Notes under the pieces: model-generated
The model's input: the letters and a program-made list of their open reading frames with translations, nothing else
Told to the model about the DNA's origin: nothing
Databases searched by the model: none
NCBI GenBank assembly: GCA_004335835.1
Contig: RWJK01001538.1
Span: 1-64,000, forward strand
Source of the DNA: Scenedesmus sp. ARA3
Lineage: Eukaryota; Chlorophyta; Chlorophyceae; Sphaeropleales; Scenedesmaceae
DNA length: 64,000 nucleotides
Direction of reading: 5' to 3'
Made by a program: the position numbers and the translations under genes
Part shown: positions 1-21,197 of the stretch, piece by piece
Layout: every line of letters starts with the position of its first letter
Numbering within the stretch: the stretch's first letter is position 1

Positions 1-1
1 G

Positions 2-2468
2 CAGCAGCAGCAACAGCTACCGGCAGCAGTCCTGCCTGCTACAACAGGCTTGGTAGCAGCACGGGTAGACCAACGCGCTGCAGCTGGTGCTGGCGAAGGT
101 GTGCAGCCAACACCAGCTGCGCGTGCTGCCATGCGGCAGCAAGCCCTGCAGCAGTTGCGGGCGCCAGCGCTGGCAGCACCTGCGGCTATTACTGCTGCTG
201 CTGCTGCTGACCTGGCGGCACTGGATATCAGCTCAAGCATTGAAACAGACCCAGGCAGGAATGACTTGGAGGTGAGGAAGCATTGTGCTGTGTTACCATG
301 TTTGTCACTTCACCTGCTGCTCTCTGGCCGGCTGCTATAAGTGCTTGCGTTGGTTTTGTCCATCAACATGTTGGCTACCCGAGCTCTGCGCCACCTGAGC
401 AGTACCATCGTGGTGATATAGCAACTGCCACCTGGCTGTGCTGTTGCTGCTGCTGCTGCTTCCACAGGCTTTGATTGAGCGCATCCTTGCCCCAGACTAC
501 CCCAGCAGTCTTCTGGAGCCCCTGGCAGGCCCTCAGCCTTCTGTTGACAGCCCGACGCACCCTGCAGGCAGATCAGGCCGCAGGGCCGCAGCGGCAGCAG
601 CAGCACGCCAGCAGCAGCAGCAGCAGGGTGCGGCGGCTGCCGCACCAAATCTGAGTGAGCAATGGGCATCTGCTGACTTGGCTGCAGGGCTGCGAGAGGT
701 CCAGCAGGAGCTCAAGCAGCTAGGGCTGCCAAGTGTTAGCCTCAGCAGCATGAGCAGCAGCATCGGCACAGGCAGCACAGCGCAGCTGCTGCAGGAGCTA
801 GGTGGCCTAACAGCTGGCGGACAGCAGCTGCAGCAGCAGGTTGGCGGCTTGCTTGACGCCAGCAGCAGCAGTGAGACGCTGCCGACCACGATATTTGGTG
901 CTGCTGGCGGCGGCAGGGCTGCCGGTGGTGCTGCTGGTGTGGGCACCAGCAGTATGCAGCTGCAGCGTCAGTTGCAGCAGCTGCAGCAGCAACTGCAAAC
1001 TGGCTTGGTTAGCAGCTCGAGCACATCGCTGCCTACTACGCTTGCAGGAGCCACAGCAGCAGCAGCAATGCAGCCACGTCCAGCAGCAGCAGCAGCAGCA
1101 GGGGCGCAAGGTGCGCTGCTTGATATGAGCTGGAGCCTCTCCACTACCACAGAAGGGGATGAGGAGCAGCTGCTGCACAACCTTGCTGACCTGGCAGCAG
1201 CAGCTGAACAGCAGCAGCAGCGGCAGCAGGGTGCGGCTGCTGCAGGAGTGCCAGGCAGCTACCTATTGAGCAGTGCAACCTCGCTGCCTTCAACCTTGTT
1301 CCAGCAGCAGAGGGCGTTTGCTGCTGGCAGTGGGCCCCCAGCAGCTGCAGCGGCAGTGCCAGAGGCTGCATCGACTGATGCTGTCTCGTTACCATCAACT
1401 CTGCGAGTATGGCTGCCTGAGAGTGGTGCTGCAGCAGGCGCCCAGGCTGGCATAGCCCCCGCAGCAGCAGCAGCAGCAGCAGCAGCGCGTGATGATCAGT
1501 ACAGGATGCTGCAGGAGCTGCTGTCCCTGCGTGACAGCAGCGCAGCCGGCAGCCAGTCAGGTGACCTGGCAGCAGCAGGGCTGCGAAGTACCAGCAGCAT
1601 GGGCAGCAGCAGCATTAGCAGCATGATTGATGACGAGCTTGATCAGCTGCTGCAGCAGGCACTGGCAGGTATGGGAGCAGCAGCAGGTGCTGGCGGCACT
1701 GCAGGGCTTGGCACTGGTGCTACGACAGGCCAGCAGCAGCAGGCAGCAGGGCTGACGGACACGGCCCTAGAAGCGATGCTTGGGCCGGCTGGTATGGCGG
1801 CACAGTGTGGTGGTATGCTTGCAGCAGGAGCAGCTGGTGGTGGTGCTGGAGTAGCTGGCAGCACTGCTTCCTTTTCTACCATGCTGCCCAGCACCATCAT
1901 GGCACAGCTGCCATCGGATGTACGTGCTGCAGCAGGTGCTGCTGCTGCTGCAGGCTTTGGTGGCGATAGGGGAGTCAGGCCGCCTGCAGCAGGTGCACCT
2001 GCTAACAGCAGCAGCAGCAGTGACAGCAGCGGCGGCAGCAGCGGGAGTGCTGGGTCGGCTGCTGCTGCCAGGGCAGGCCGCAGCATGTCGCCTTCAAGTG
2101 TAGAGGCACGCCAGGCGTTACGCATGGCTAAACAGAGCTCAAGACAGCATGCTGCTGCTGCTGGCGTGCCAAGCAGTGTTAGTGGCATGTCCATCCCTAG
2201 CACCATAATGCGGCAGCAGCAGCAGCAGCAGCAGCCTGATGCAGCTGCGTCCACTCTGTCGGGGCTAACCACATCTACACAGGTGGGGATGCCGGCTGCA
2301 GCAGCAGGAGGGTGGGCAGGGAATGCACCACCACCTCCTCCCAGTAGCATCAGTTCTGACATCTCACTGCCCAGCACACTGCTGTACGGCATGCAGCAGC
2401 GGCAGCAGCGCAGCAGAGACAGCAGAGCAGCAGCTGCTGCCCAGCTAGGCTGGGACCCTAGCGCCGGC

Positions 2469-2501
<33 letters not shown>

Positions 2502-3508
2502 TCACTAATGCTGCAAGCTCAGGAGCGCGCCATGCAGGTTGCAGCAGGAGGCAGCTCAAGTGGCAGCGGCACTGGCGGCAGCAGCAGCGTGTCACTGCCC
2601 AGCACAGTTGCTGGCCAGATTGGTGCGGCTGCTGGTGGAGATGCTGGCGGCAGGGGCGTGCACAGCAGCAGTAGCAGCAGCAGAGCTGGCAGCGGCGGCA
2701 GCAGCAGCAGTGGCGGGACGAGGGGTGTAGTAGCAGCACCAGCAGCTGCAGCTGCAGGTGCAGATGCAGTAGGGTCTACAACTCAGCAGCAGCAGCAGCA
2801 GCAGAGTGCTGTTCTTGGCTGGTTGGGTAAGGCAGGTCGAGTGCTGGACACAATTGAGGAGGAAGTGAGTGCAGCAGTGACTGCAAGTGCCTCCATCCCT
2901 GCTACCACTGCCACCACCACTGCTGCTGCTGCTGCATCCCTGAGCACTGCTTCAGAGGCGCAGATGTTACCCAGACAGCGGCAGCTGCCACGCCCGCAGC
3001 AGCAACACACAGCAGCTGCTGCAGGGTCAAGCAGAGCAGCAGCAGCAGCAGCAGCAGCTGGGCCTGGCAGCAGCAGCAGCCCCCCCAACACCACCATCAG
3101 CAGCCCTGGCAGCTCTGTTGCTGGCAGCAGCAGCATTGGTGACGACGCAGGCGGCTACACAGCAGCAGCAGCGGCAGCAGCTACTAGTCAAGATGATGTG
3201 CTGAGCAGTGACAGCTTCTCAGACGTCGTGTCAGGCCTCATGCAGCACATCGACTCCACCCTGGCTTCTCTTGCTGGCGCCAGCAGCACCAGCAGCCTTA
3301 TGCTCACAGAGCCGCAGGCAGATGCATTTGGCTATGTTGCAGGCGCTGCAGCCAGAGCAGCAGCAGGGCCAGCCAGTGGGGCGCCCAGGGCTGATGCTGC
3401 TGGTGCAGCAGCCAGGCCAGCAGCAGCAGCAGCAGTGGGCTCTGGAGTCAGGCAGGGTCTGCAGCAGTCTGACAGTGCTGCTCCCAGGGTGACTGCATCC
3501 AGTAGAGC

Positions 3509-3547
<39 letters not shown>

Positions 3548-4699
3548 GCAGTCACTTGCAGTCTCGCTTGGCAGCACGCAAGCTGGCAGCAGTGGCAGCG
3601 GCAGCAGGAGCAGCAGCTTAGGGGGTGCGGGTGCAGGCCCAGCAGCGGGGCTTGGGGGGAGCCTGGGCCTAAGCCTGAGTGGTGCTGGCAGCAGCACCAC
3701 TGGCAGCAGCACTGAGCGCTACATCCAGCAAGCGCTGGCTGGCCTGACACCACTATCGCCCAGCAGCAGCAGCTCTGATGCTGCCGTCGCAGATACAGGC
3801 ACCAGCAGGCTTCGCACAGCAGCAGGAGCTGAGGCGGCAGCAGCTGAGTCTCCTGTAGGGGTGGAGGCCACAGCAAGCAGGGCAGCAGCAGGGAGAGAGG
3901 CTGGGGCTAGAGGTAGTGCTGGTGCTGGCAGAGCAAGGAGCAGTGCAGCTTCGGCAGCTGCAGGTGCTGTTTCTGCAGGGCAGGGCAGTACTGCATCAGA
4001 AGCCCAGCAGCAACAGCAGCAGCAGCAGCAGCAGGATGCTTCCATCGCTGAGCTGCTGCTTGCATCAGCAGGTACGTCATCGTCCGGTGACACTGAGCAG
4101 TTGCTGAGTAGCTTCTTGGCTGCTGCATCTTCTGGCAGCAGCAGCGGGGGCGCCAGCACTGAGCAGCAGCAGCGCCGCGCGCCTGCGCAAGCAGCCTCTG
4201 CGGGTGAGCCATCTGCTAGGCCAACAGCAGCAGCAACAGCAGCAGCGGATGAAGATGACGAAGCAAGTGTCACTTCAAGGCGTCCACCACAGCCTTACCC
4301 CGCCAGGCGACAGGCGAATGCGCCATGGGGCTCAGCAGGTGGATCGGCAAGTACTGCCGCTGCTGCTGCTGCTACAAGAGGTGCAGCGCCAGTCGCGGTT
4401 GCAAGCGGAGCAGGAGTTGCAAGTCGGGATGTGCTGCTGCAGCAAGCGCAGGACCTGCAGCAGCAGCTAGCAGCAGCAGCAGCCAGTGCTGCTGCTAGCG
4501 CAGCATCTCCCAGCTCTGCCAGCTTGAGCTCCCTGAGCACGCTATCAAACGGCAGCAGCAGCAGCAGCAGCAGCGCTGCTGCAGCTGCTGCTGCTGCTCG
4601 TGCGAGCAGCGGCACTCGCAGCCAGCAGCCGCATTCTGCATCCTCTCCGGCGGGTGCTGCTGTGGCGGCAGGCGGCAGCAGTGCATCTGCAGGAGGTTC

Positions 4700-4748
<49 letters not shown>

Positions 4749-4862
4749 CAGCAGCAGGCTGTGACGGTGTCCAGCGGCCTGTCTGCGCTGCTGGCAGACA
4801 TTCTGGCTGAGGACCCTGAGCTAGCTCAGCAGGTCAGCTCAGCCAGCCTCACACGCATGTGA
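2..4862 (+). CDS. Giant low-complexity Gln/Ala/Ser-rich protein, 3' part
   Basis: Two exons are visible, 2-271 and 468-4862. The intron (GT at 272, TTCCACAG before 468) is phase 0, and the frame is open to the window edge, so the 5' end lies outside. The roughly 1,550 visible residues are mostly poly-Q, poly-A and poly-S tracts encoded by CAG, GCA/GCT and AGC runs. Between the runs lie short predicted helices (LLQQALAGM, RYIQQALAGL, ELLLASAG). A motif of the form SLPST followed by L, I or V recurs eight times between about 871 and 2619. No catalytic domain or membrane segment is visible. I do not recognise the family; it looks like a largely disordered scaffold or regulatory protein. An isolated alternative start after the intron is unlikely, because the upstream exon joins in frame. 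Confidence 0.75.
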
Positions 4863-5381
4863 GCATGTACAAGCGAGCTGGATATACAATGACAGGGAAG
4901 GCAGTATGTGTTGCGCACTGTGTGTATGCGGTTGTGTGGCTATGGCTGAGGACCCTGAGCTAGCTCAGCAGGTCAGCTCAGCCAGCCTCACACGCATGTG
5001 AGCATGATGTACAAGCAGGCCACTGATGTTGGCCCTATGGCAACAGTAGCCCCGCCCTGTCCAGAGCTGGTATGATAGCTCAATCTACAACGGCAAGGGA
5101 GGGTTTTATTTGTTGCGCATTGTGTATATGCTGTTGTGTGGCTATGGCTGAGGATCTGAGCTGGCTCAGCGGGTCAGCTCATCCAGCTTCACACGCATGT
5201 GAGCATGTACAAGCAGGCCACCACTGATGTTGGCCCTGTGGCAACAGTAGCCTGCCCTGTCCAGAGCTGGTATGACAGCTCAATTCACAATGGCAGTGTG
5301 TATATGCTGTTGTGTGGCTATGGCTGAGGATCTGAGCTGGCTCAGCAGGTCAGCTCATCCAGCCTCACACGCTTGTGAGGC
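4806..5381 (+). repeat. Four tandem copies of the preceding gene's 3' end
   Basis: The last codons and stop of the preceding gene (GCTGAGGACCCTGAGCTAGC through CACACGCATGTGAGCATG) recur at about 4944, 5147 and 5324. A second block (GATGTTGGCCCTGTGGCAAC and flanks) recurs at about 5027 and 5229. Only the first copy is coding; the others fall in the 3' UTR. Confidence 0.85.
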
Positions 5382-5457
5382 GGTGATCACGAGTTGTGCG
5401 TTACATGACGTATTATGCAGCCCAACGCTGGCAATGGCATGCTGACTAGCATGTACA

Positions 5458-5462
5458 TGTAA
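5458..5462 (+). terminator. Candidate TGTAA poly(A) signal
   Basis: TGTAA lies about 600 nt after the stop at 4862, beyond the duplicated 3' ends. It is the usual green-algal poly(A) signal. Other TGTAA copies follow near 5631 and 5676, so the exact site is uncertain. Confidence 0.4.
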
Positions 5463-6346
5463 CATCTCTGGCATGAGACAACCTACACAATGCCATGTAC
5501 ACAACATACAAGCGCATGTGCACGATATGCTACATTAAATACAAGCGGCCCAAGGGCGTCCATTAGGCAAGTGCGGACTGCACAGGGCATGTGCATTTAT
5601 GCATCTCCTTCTGAGATGTGGGTGGCGTTGTAATAAGTGCTGGCACTGCCACAGGTAGATCTTATTTTAGTTATTGTAAAAGAATTGACCGAACCAGCAG
5701 CGCTGCAGCTGACAAAGTTTGTCAGTTGCAGCCACTTATAGCCCCTGCTGAGCCTGCTGTGCACACAAGGTCACATGCTTGGTGCTGCAGGCTGGCTGAT
5801 GCTGTAGTCGTCATACGATGCATCAACATGCTACAGAAAGGGATTTAACACTACCAACACTCAGAGATACACCGTATCATACATTGTATACACACAGCTG
5901 TGCTGTACAACAACTGGCCTAGGTTGCACTTCAGCCTAGGTAGGCCTGCAGTACAACTGGTCTAGGTCGCACTTCAGCCTAGGCAGTGCACATGCATGCT
6001 GCCATATGGCAGCAAGCAGCAAGCTAAATACAGACGTGCATCCAGCTCGCCTGTCAGCCACGCACACCTACTACTGTCACACGGTTTGATTCAACCCCAC
6101 CCTTGCAGAATTTGTGTCCCAGCCTGGGTGCTGTTGGCACTGCCAGCTAAGGTACGCCTTGCAGCCATACACCATATGCGAATATGCATGCAGACTGGAG
6201 AAGCCCCGTCCCCAAACCAAAGCAGCTGGCATCTCCCTCGAGGCTGTGTGCTTCACAGCAGCTTGCACGCAGTCTCGCATGCCTTGCACTTGCAACCGTA
6301 ACACTCAGCAGGAAACTCAACTGTGCAGCAAGCAGCTTGCAACAAG
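5463..6346. other. Intergenic, convergent gene ends
   Basis: This lies between the plus-strand low-complexity gene and the minus-strand permease. It holds an imperfect 46-bp direct repeat at 5909-5991 built on CCTAGGTTGCACTTCAGCC. Short echoes of the permease C-terminal codons (GCCTTGCAGCC) occur near 6153 and 6283. No ORF here looks like a protein. Confidence 0.5.
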
Positions 6347-6457
6347 GTAGCTCTTACAGCAGCCTGGGCGCAGTCTGGTGCGCCTTGCAGCCGTAGCACT
6401 CAGGGAAGCAGCCGATTGCACTGTTGAGCTTCACCATGTTGAACACCGCCATGGAGC
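6347..6457 (-). repeat. Diverged copy of permease A 3' end beyond its stop
   Basis: On the minus strand this reads in frame like the end of permease A, including CFPECYGCKAHQTAPRLL and a TAA stop. It lies 260 nt downstream of the real stop. Substitutions such as FGFF to IGCF are present. It is either a relic of tandem duplication or an unused alternative terminal exon. Confidence 0.75.
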
Positions 6458-6634
6458 AGGTGCATGCAGCGGCCCAAATGCGAGCTGCCGCCTGGCATGC
6501 TGAGGCTTCAGGGCACAGCAGTGCTACAGTGACGCAAACATCATGATATCACGCCACAGCACACTACATGCACGCCTTGCAGCTGTAGCACGCAGCAGCA
6601 AGCAGCCCCGAATTGAAGATGCTCAATGCAGCCG

Positions 6635-6639
6635 TTACA
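6635..6639 (-). terminator. Candidate TGTAA poly(A) signal for permease A
   Basis: TTACA on the plus strand is TGTAA on the minus strand, about 80 nt after the TAA stop of permease A. The stop itself (CTGTAA) also contains the pentamer. Confidence 0.35.
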
Positions 6640-6715
6640 GCAGTTGCAAGGCAGCCTGTGGCGCCTTGCAGCCGCAGCAATCAGCAGGGCAAGCAGCCTT
6701 GCAACGAAGTAGCTC

Positions 6716-14646
<7,931 letters not shown>

Positions 14647-16740
14647 TGTGAATTTCAGATGTACGTACAAGTGAAGGATGTCGATCTAATGGCTTGATGA
14701 GCTGGTGGAGGGTTGGAGAGAGGTTGCTGCGGAGGCGGACCCTTGAATGCGCGTACTTGCAGTATCGTCAACCAGACGACCACCGGCAAGCGTCTGAATT
14801 TATATGATAATATCTTTTATGTGGCAAGCAAGGAACATGGCTGCTGAAAATTTGGAACGATGACAGGCATTCCAAGGCAACGGTCCCGAGAACGGTCTTG
14901 GAACGTCCTCGTGAAAGCAGTAATGCACCGGCAGGACGAACTTCAGTCGTGAAGTCGATCAGGCTGTCACCGACATTCCAAGTCGTGAAACGTTCCTAAC
15001 AAGGATCTCAAAACCTTCGATGTGTTTAGTAGTTGCTGCTGTGTACAGCAGGAGGGTAGGACCCTTGAAACGGTGCACTGCTTGAGCAGCAGCTGCTGTT
15101 GTTCCTGCATCAAGCAGGAGCCTGCCTATGCTGCGCAGCATGCAGGACTGCAAGGGCTGCAGCAGCTTGTAATTTTCTGCTGACGGGCAAACAGCTAGCC
15201 AGGAAAGTACAGCTTCAGGCACACCCTAGCTACTACCCTGTATGCATAAGAACGAATTTTATGTGCGTGGGCAGCATGCATGGACTGCAGCACTAATTGC
15301 AGTTGCAACTGCATGCTGTTGGCACATTTTGAACGAGTGGTTCAAGGATGTTGGCTACAGCCAGCGCAGTGTGATGCACCTGTCATGTTTCCTCGTGTTA
15401 AAGAATTGGTGTCAGCCAGCATTGCAAAGCTGCGCCACACGCATCCTGTGCTGCTCTGTACAGCTGTACTTCGAGGCAGCATGCTGTGTTTCAGTCATAT
15501 GATGGGTCGTCCTGTTCAACACAAGTACAGTTGGCGCTCTAAATCAGCAGAACAGCTTTCAGCTACTACTTGGTGCCAGCGATCAATGCTGGATTGGAGT
15601 TAACGTTGTCGCCCGCTGTGTGTCCAGACCTTTAGCATCAGGCACTGGTGATATCATCCATCCATGCGCATGACAATGATCTCTCGTTACCAATGACACG
15701 CTTTGCCGAAACCATCAGCGTGCAACTCATGGTCATTCTGGCAGCCATTGCAGCCACCTAGCCAGCACTTCAGATCAACACAAGTTGTGCTGCTGTTCAG
15801 TTCAAGCAGCAGTGCAATTCAGCACTGCAATGGTAGCGTGCAGCCGCGGTGCCTGAGGCATGTGACCACCAAGCAAGCTTAAGCCACAACAACACTGCCA
15901 AGATGTATAAAGAAAGTGCCGATTGCATTCATTATAAGCACAAGCATTGACGTGCGTGCTGCAAGAAATGGCACCACAGAGCAGCGCTAGAGCCACGTCA
16001 TGGCAAGGCTGCAATTAGCGCAGGATACTCTGGGCAAGCTTGCAAACAGCGTCAGAAGAGTTCCTGGCATGTATGACAGGTCGCATCATGAGGTCAGCAG
16101 CAGCGATGGCCAAGCGGCGCATTCTACACATGCTGCACATACTGCATCAAGTTCGAGTGCGGATAACCCTCAACAGCAATGCCATGTACAAGCCTTTGTT
16201 GACTGCCTAGAACCATCGGTGAGCAGATGCTGTCACATATGCATTGGAATGCTATCTACAATGGAAAGAGTAAGCTGGCAGACACACCAAAGCAGGCTGC
16301 AAAGCATCTCTACCTCTAATATTTCACAGCAGAGGAAGCACATACATCCATGTGCACCTGGGCCTCCTGTTTCGGTCTGGCAGCAGTACGTGCCGACTAT
16401 CAACTACACAGCCCAGATGCAGCACGATTCACAGCAGACACACATTCAACATCTATGCAACTGCAGACAGAAAAAATCCGGTTGCAAAGCAGTATGATTG
16501 CCCGGCCTGGGAAGAGCCACACCAACCCCTATGTGCTTCCCTGCTTTGAACCTCCCGCCAGGCAAACAGACACGCACAACTTAAATTATCCCCAGCAGAC
16601 GGCGTGCCGCATACGCTGTGATGTTAACATGTCATTCTCGGTGACTGTGCCTTCTTTTGATCCAATGCCAGACAAACACGCACGCACAGCACAGGACAGT
16701 GCTCCATCCCAACCCCCAGCCATGCACCAGCGGCTCAAGC
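14647..16740. other. Intergenic between the two permeases
   Basis: This should hold the promoter and 5' UTR of copy A and the 3' UTR of copy B. I see no credible exon, RNA gene or element. Small ORFs (for example 16350-16817) have no protein-like composition. Confidence 0.5.
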
Positions 16741-16946
16741 TCAGAGCAGCTTGGGTACTGCTGGCAGATACGCCTTGCAGCCGTAGCACTCAGGAAAAAA
16801 CCCAAACGTGTTGCTGAGCTTCACCAGGTTTAGGATAGCCATGGAAGATGTGCAAGCGCACAGCACGATGCCATACAGCGCCAGGGCAATGTCAAGCAGC
16901 ATGATGGTCCTCCAGCCCACAACCTTGAAGATGGTCCTGCGGAGAT

Positions 16947-16994
<48 letters not shown>

Positions 16995-18812
16995 TAAGCG
17001 GCGCAAAGTGACACCATAATGATTGTATTGCAGTGCTTGACATTGCTTGGAGTCTAAACAGATGCTGTTGCACGTGCATGCCAAGTACTGTCTCAGCCTG
17101 CAAAACTTGGTCTTGCACTTTTAGGAACAGCAATGCAGGTTTATGCTGTGTCAGGACAGCCTCAACTTTGACCTCAGCTGAGCTCAACTCAGCTCAGCCA
17201 CAACGTTGAGCTCGCAGCTCACCTTGCTAGCTGGTAGGGGCACTTGTCGCGGTTTTCTTGGTGCCGGTAGTGAATCAAGAAGGCAATGCATGGGATGGTG
17301 TAGTAGATGAGAGGGGAGGTCAGCCCAGTCATCAGGGAGTTGATGGCGGAGTAGAAGGGGAAGCAGATCGCAAACAGGTAGACGGCGAGCACTGCAGCAG
17401 CAGCAGCAGCAGCAGTGATGTCAGGTACAAAGCGGTGCTACCTTGACTGCAGATCGGTGTTGACATTCTTGCACCATGCCACACACACATGATGGCCGTC
17501 TCCTACCTGCTGTACATGCTACCAATGTAAAAGGGACGCTGGCATGACGGTGCTACACTCATCAAATAAGACGCTGTGCTTGTGCCGTATCAAGGATGTC
17601 GCCAGTGCTTGTTGCAAATTGGCTGGGCTCCAAAAAGCAAACAGAAGACAGCGGGCATTAGCCAACAGGCAGCAGGCAGCAGGCAGCAGGCAGCAAAGCT
17701 AGTCACTCACGGTATGGCAGGCGTGAGGTGAGCCGTACCCACAGCGCCTTCTCATGCGTGCCCACCATCTTCTCCCACATGAAGCCAAAGGCTGCGGTCA
17801 TGTACAGATGGCAGAACAGCAAGGCGGTCAGCATCAAAGTGTGACGATCATCATCTCCAACAATATGTCGAAGGATACAATGATAGAGGCAGCAAGGGGG
17901 GCGGCCAATCAATAGCAAGGCGGTCAGTTACATTGCCTAGTGCTGCCCTTGTGGTGCTGCTGCCGTACATGTATTCAACACCACACAGGCTGCCAGCCAT
18001 CGCTACCAATTTGCAGAGCTATACAATCAGCAGTTTCAGGAACCATGACCCAACAGCAGTGTCACTGTCCCTATGTGCCCACCTGTCATCCACAGCACCC
18101 AGGCCTGCACGTTGTGCTGCAGCAGCAAAAGGAAGTAACAGCAGCAGCAGATAGCCATTGGCCACAAGTGAGGCTGCACTGTGACTGCTGCAAGTGCTAT
18201 GACCTGTAGCTGCTGCTGCTGTGCAGCAATGCCTTGAAGAGCTGCATCACCAGTAGGAAACCAAACATTGGCCCACGCATCAAGAAGGGTAGCATGCGGG
18301 CGTGCCCCAAACTCCAAGCACACCATGCATTTGTGCTGCGGTTGCCCCTCAAACAATCTCTGGGATCATCTCCCAGACTGCCAGCAGATATATGTTTGCT
18401 GGTCCCTGTCACAACTTACCAGGATCATCAGCCACACTGCAATCTTCTTGGGCACGGACAGCGGCGCCAGCTGGAACCTGCATGCACAGCAGCACATCGC
18501 CGAGATTTCTGGCAGCAGGTTTCACAGTGGCTGCACAAGTTTATCAGCGCTGCTCCACGATCAATGCTTGAAGTCATGCTGGGTGACAAGCGTAGTTAAG
18601 TGTCGGCTGGCCAGCTGCAACCAGCGTGCTGGTCTGGATGCATGCGAAACTGAGCAGCAGCAGCACCACATGCATGCAGTTGAGCGACAACCTTGCGCAG
18701 GATATTGTGATTATTGTGCCAGCCACTCACCAGTTGCCGGCGGTAGCAATGCCTGACTTGGCGAAGGCCAGGTTGAGCACAATGCCGGGGGGCACCTGCA
18801 CAGGCAACACAT

Positions 18813-18850
<38 letters not shown>

Positions 18851-21112
18851 GGTGGTTGCGTGGCAGGTTTGATGAATCCAGCAGGAACAGGGGCTGTAGC
18901 TTGCTTCCTGTGCCGAGGCTGTCAGCCTTGTTTGAACAGACGCAATGCAGGGCTCGCTGCTTTGCAGCAGCCTGCAGGATCTTGCCAGGCAGATTCTATA
19001 TGCTGTTGTTCAAAATCAATCAAAAAGAGTGATAACACATAAAAGTGCTGCACTAGATGCAGAAGCCAGCAGTTGTGGCTGCTAAATGCAGTACAATCAG
19101 CGTTTTGAAGATAACTCACAACCATGAAGAAGAGCGGGAAGAAGCCCAGCACGTACGACTTGAAGTACTTGCGGGGGTGCTGCATGGCCTCAATCGTCTC
19201 GCCAAAGACTTCAAGCAGCAGCAGCAGCAGCAGCAGTATTAGGGGCAGCACAATGCTTGCTGGCAGCTCAACGGCTGACCCGAGCAGAAACGCAATAAGT
19301 GCTGACTGCAGTACTCTCAGCTGTGACAGCACTAGACGCCAGCTCGTGCAGCACCCGTGCATCATGTGCGTTCCAAAGCGGGTATGTGCAGCATTCATTG
19401 AGGCACATATAACAGACACTCACTGTTGTGGTGATCCAGGATTGCAAAGATGATGGCCATGCCATTGAAGAAGGTCTGGAAGGACATCATACAAACCACA
19501 GCATTTCTTGCAGCACTACAACTTCACGCTGTGCTACGCAAGCAGCACTGCCACGCAGTGAGCTCACTGTTGTGGTGGTCCAGGATTGCGAAGATGATGG
19601 CCATGCCATTGAAGAAGGTCTGGAAGGCAATCATACACAACATAGAATACTGTGCATTGTAAAAATGTACTGTGCCACTCACTGTTGTGATGGTCCAGGA
19701 TGGCGAAGATGATGGCCATGCCATTGAAGAAGGTCTGGAAGGACTGCACCCCGCTTGGCTCTGGGAGCAGCTTGGCTGATGGGGCTTCTGCAAAGCCCTT
19801 GTGGGCGGCAAGGTAGAGCCCGAACATGCTCGTGTACAGCGTGCCTAGCACACCAATCTGCATGTGCGCGAACATATGGGCAGGCAGGAGCAGGTAGGGG
19901 CTGGTGACTGAAGCGTGCTTGAGCATACCCCAGGAGGGTGGAGTCAAGCACTGGAGCAAGATAAGATCAGATTGGCGCTTCTAAGATAGTTTAAAGGGAG
20001 TTCTAGCTGTCGAGCAATTGGCATGACGCTGTGTCAATGATATCAACTAGGAACCAGCTGGCTTGCTGAGTTATCACGCGACAACTTGAGTAACGGTGTG
20101 ATTGTTATGTGACAGAAATGTAACAGTTATTTACCACAAGGATCAGCCGCATCTTCCTGAAGGATGGGATGAGGCCAAACGGCAGCAGCGTCGCGCCAAA
20201 GATGATCGTGTACGTCCTGCAGGATTGGCAGCAGCAACACACAATTGGCAGCAGCAGCAGCAGCAGCAGCACTCATTGAACAGCTGATGTTGCAGTGCAG
20301 CTGCTGCTACGTCTGAAGGCAGCACTACTGCGAACGCATCAACAAAAGGCAGCAGAGATGGAGAGAACTGAGGGTGAGTTGTGTGCTGCAGGCGGTGGCC
20401 GTGGATGGTGAAGCAGCAGCTCTGTGCCCAGCACGTTTGCCTAGTGTCATAACATTTTGCAGGCTGCTCACCTCAGGCTGTGGCTTTGGTCAACGGAGTA
20501 GTAGTTGGTGGAAGAAGCCAGTATCTGCGCAACACCCAGCCCAAACCTGCATGCACCCACACACAGCACACAGCACACAGGATAAACTACAACTGGTTAG
20601 ACAAACAGAGTGAGCAGCCATGTGCGTCCCAACAGCAGTTAGACGAGCGCCTTGCAGCCTGCATCGCGCAAGGTGGTCTGCTGGCAGCAGGTCAAAGCAT
20701 CCGTTGTAGTGCAGCAGCATGTGTCAGCACAGCCCTGGTCAACGCTGGGAGTTTGACAGTACTGCAGGGCATTCCTGCAGCATGCAAGTACATAGCCGTG
20801 CTCACCAAGCAAAGAACATCATGCACATGACGATCTTGCCTCCTGTTGGTCCAAGGTAAAAGCCAAGGAGCTCTTGCATCTGCGTCTTGTGCTTGCGCAT
20901 GTGAGGCCTGCAGACAGAGACACGCATAGCAATTGGTGCTTTTCAAGTGCCAGGACCCATCACCAGTTAGTACTACAATCATATGTCCTTCTTAAAGGAA
21001 TGCATGGGAGAAGGAGATTGACCATGGCACGTCATGCTTGCAGCCAAAGGCATGGCAGGTGAAATTTGCATACAAGCAGCACTCAATGCTGCAGGACAGG
21101 CTGCGCTGGTCA

Positions 21113-21152
<40 letters not shown>

Positions 21153-21153
21153 G

Positions 21154-21197
<44 letters not shown>

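Noticed and set aside
1643..2392. 249-codon minus-strand ORF inside the low-complexity gene
   Set aside because: Another composition shadow (poly-A and poly-P readings of CAG/GCT runs).
19683..19857. Treating the permease B exon as two exons like permease A
   Set aside because: No donor exists at the corresponding junction (TTCCAGACC is continuous), and the frame runs through.
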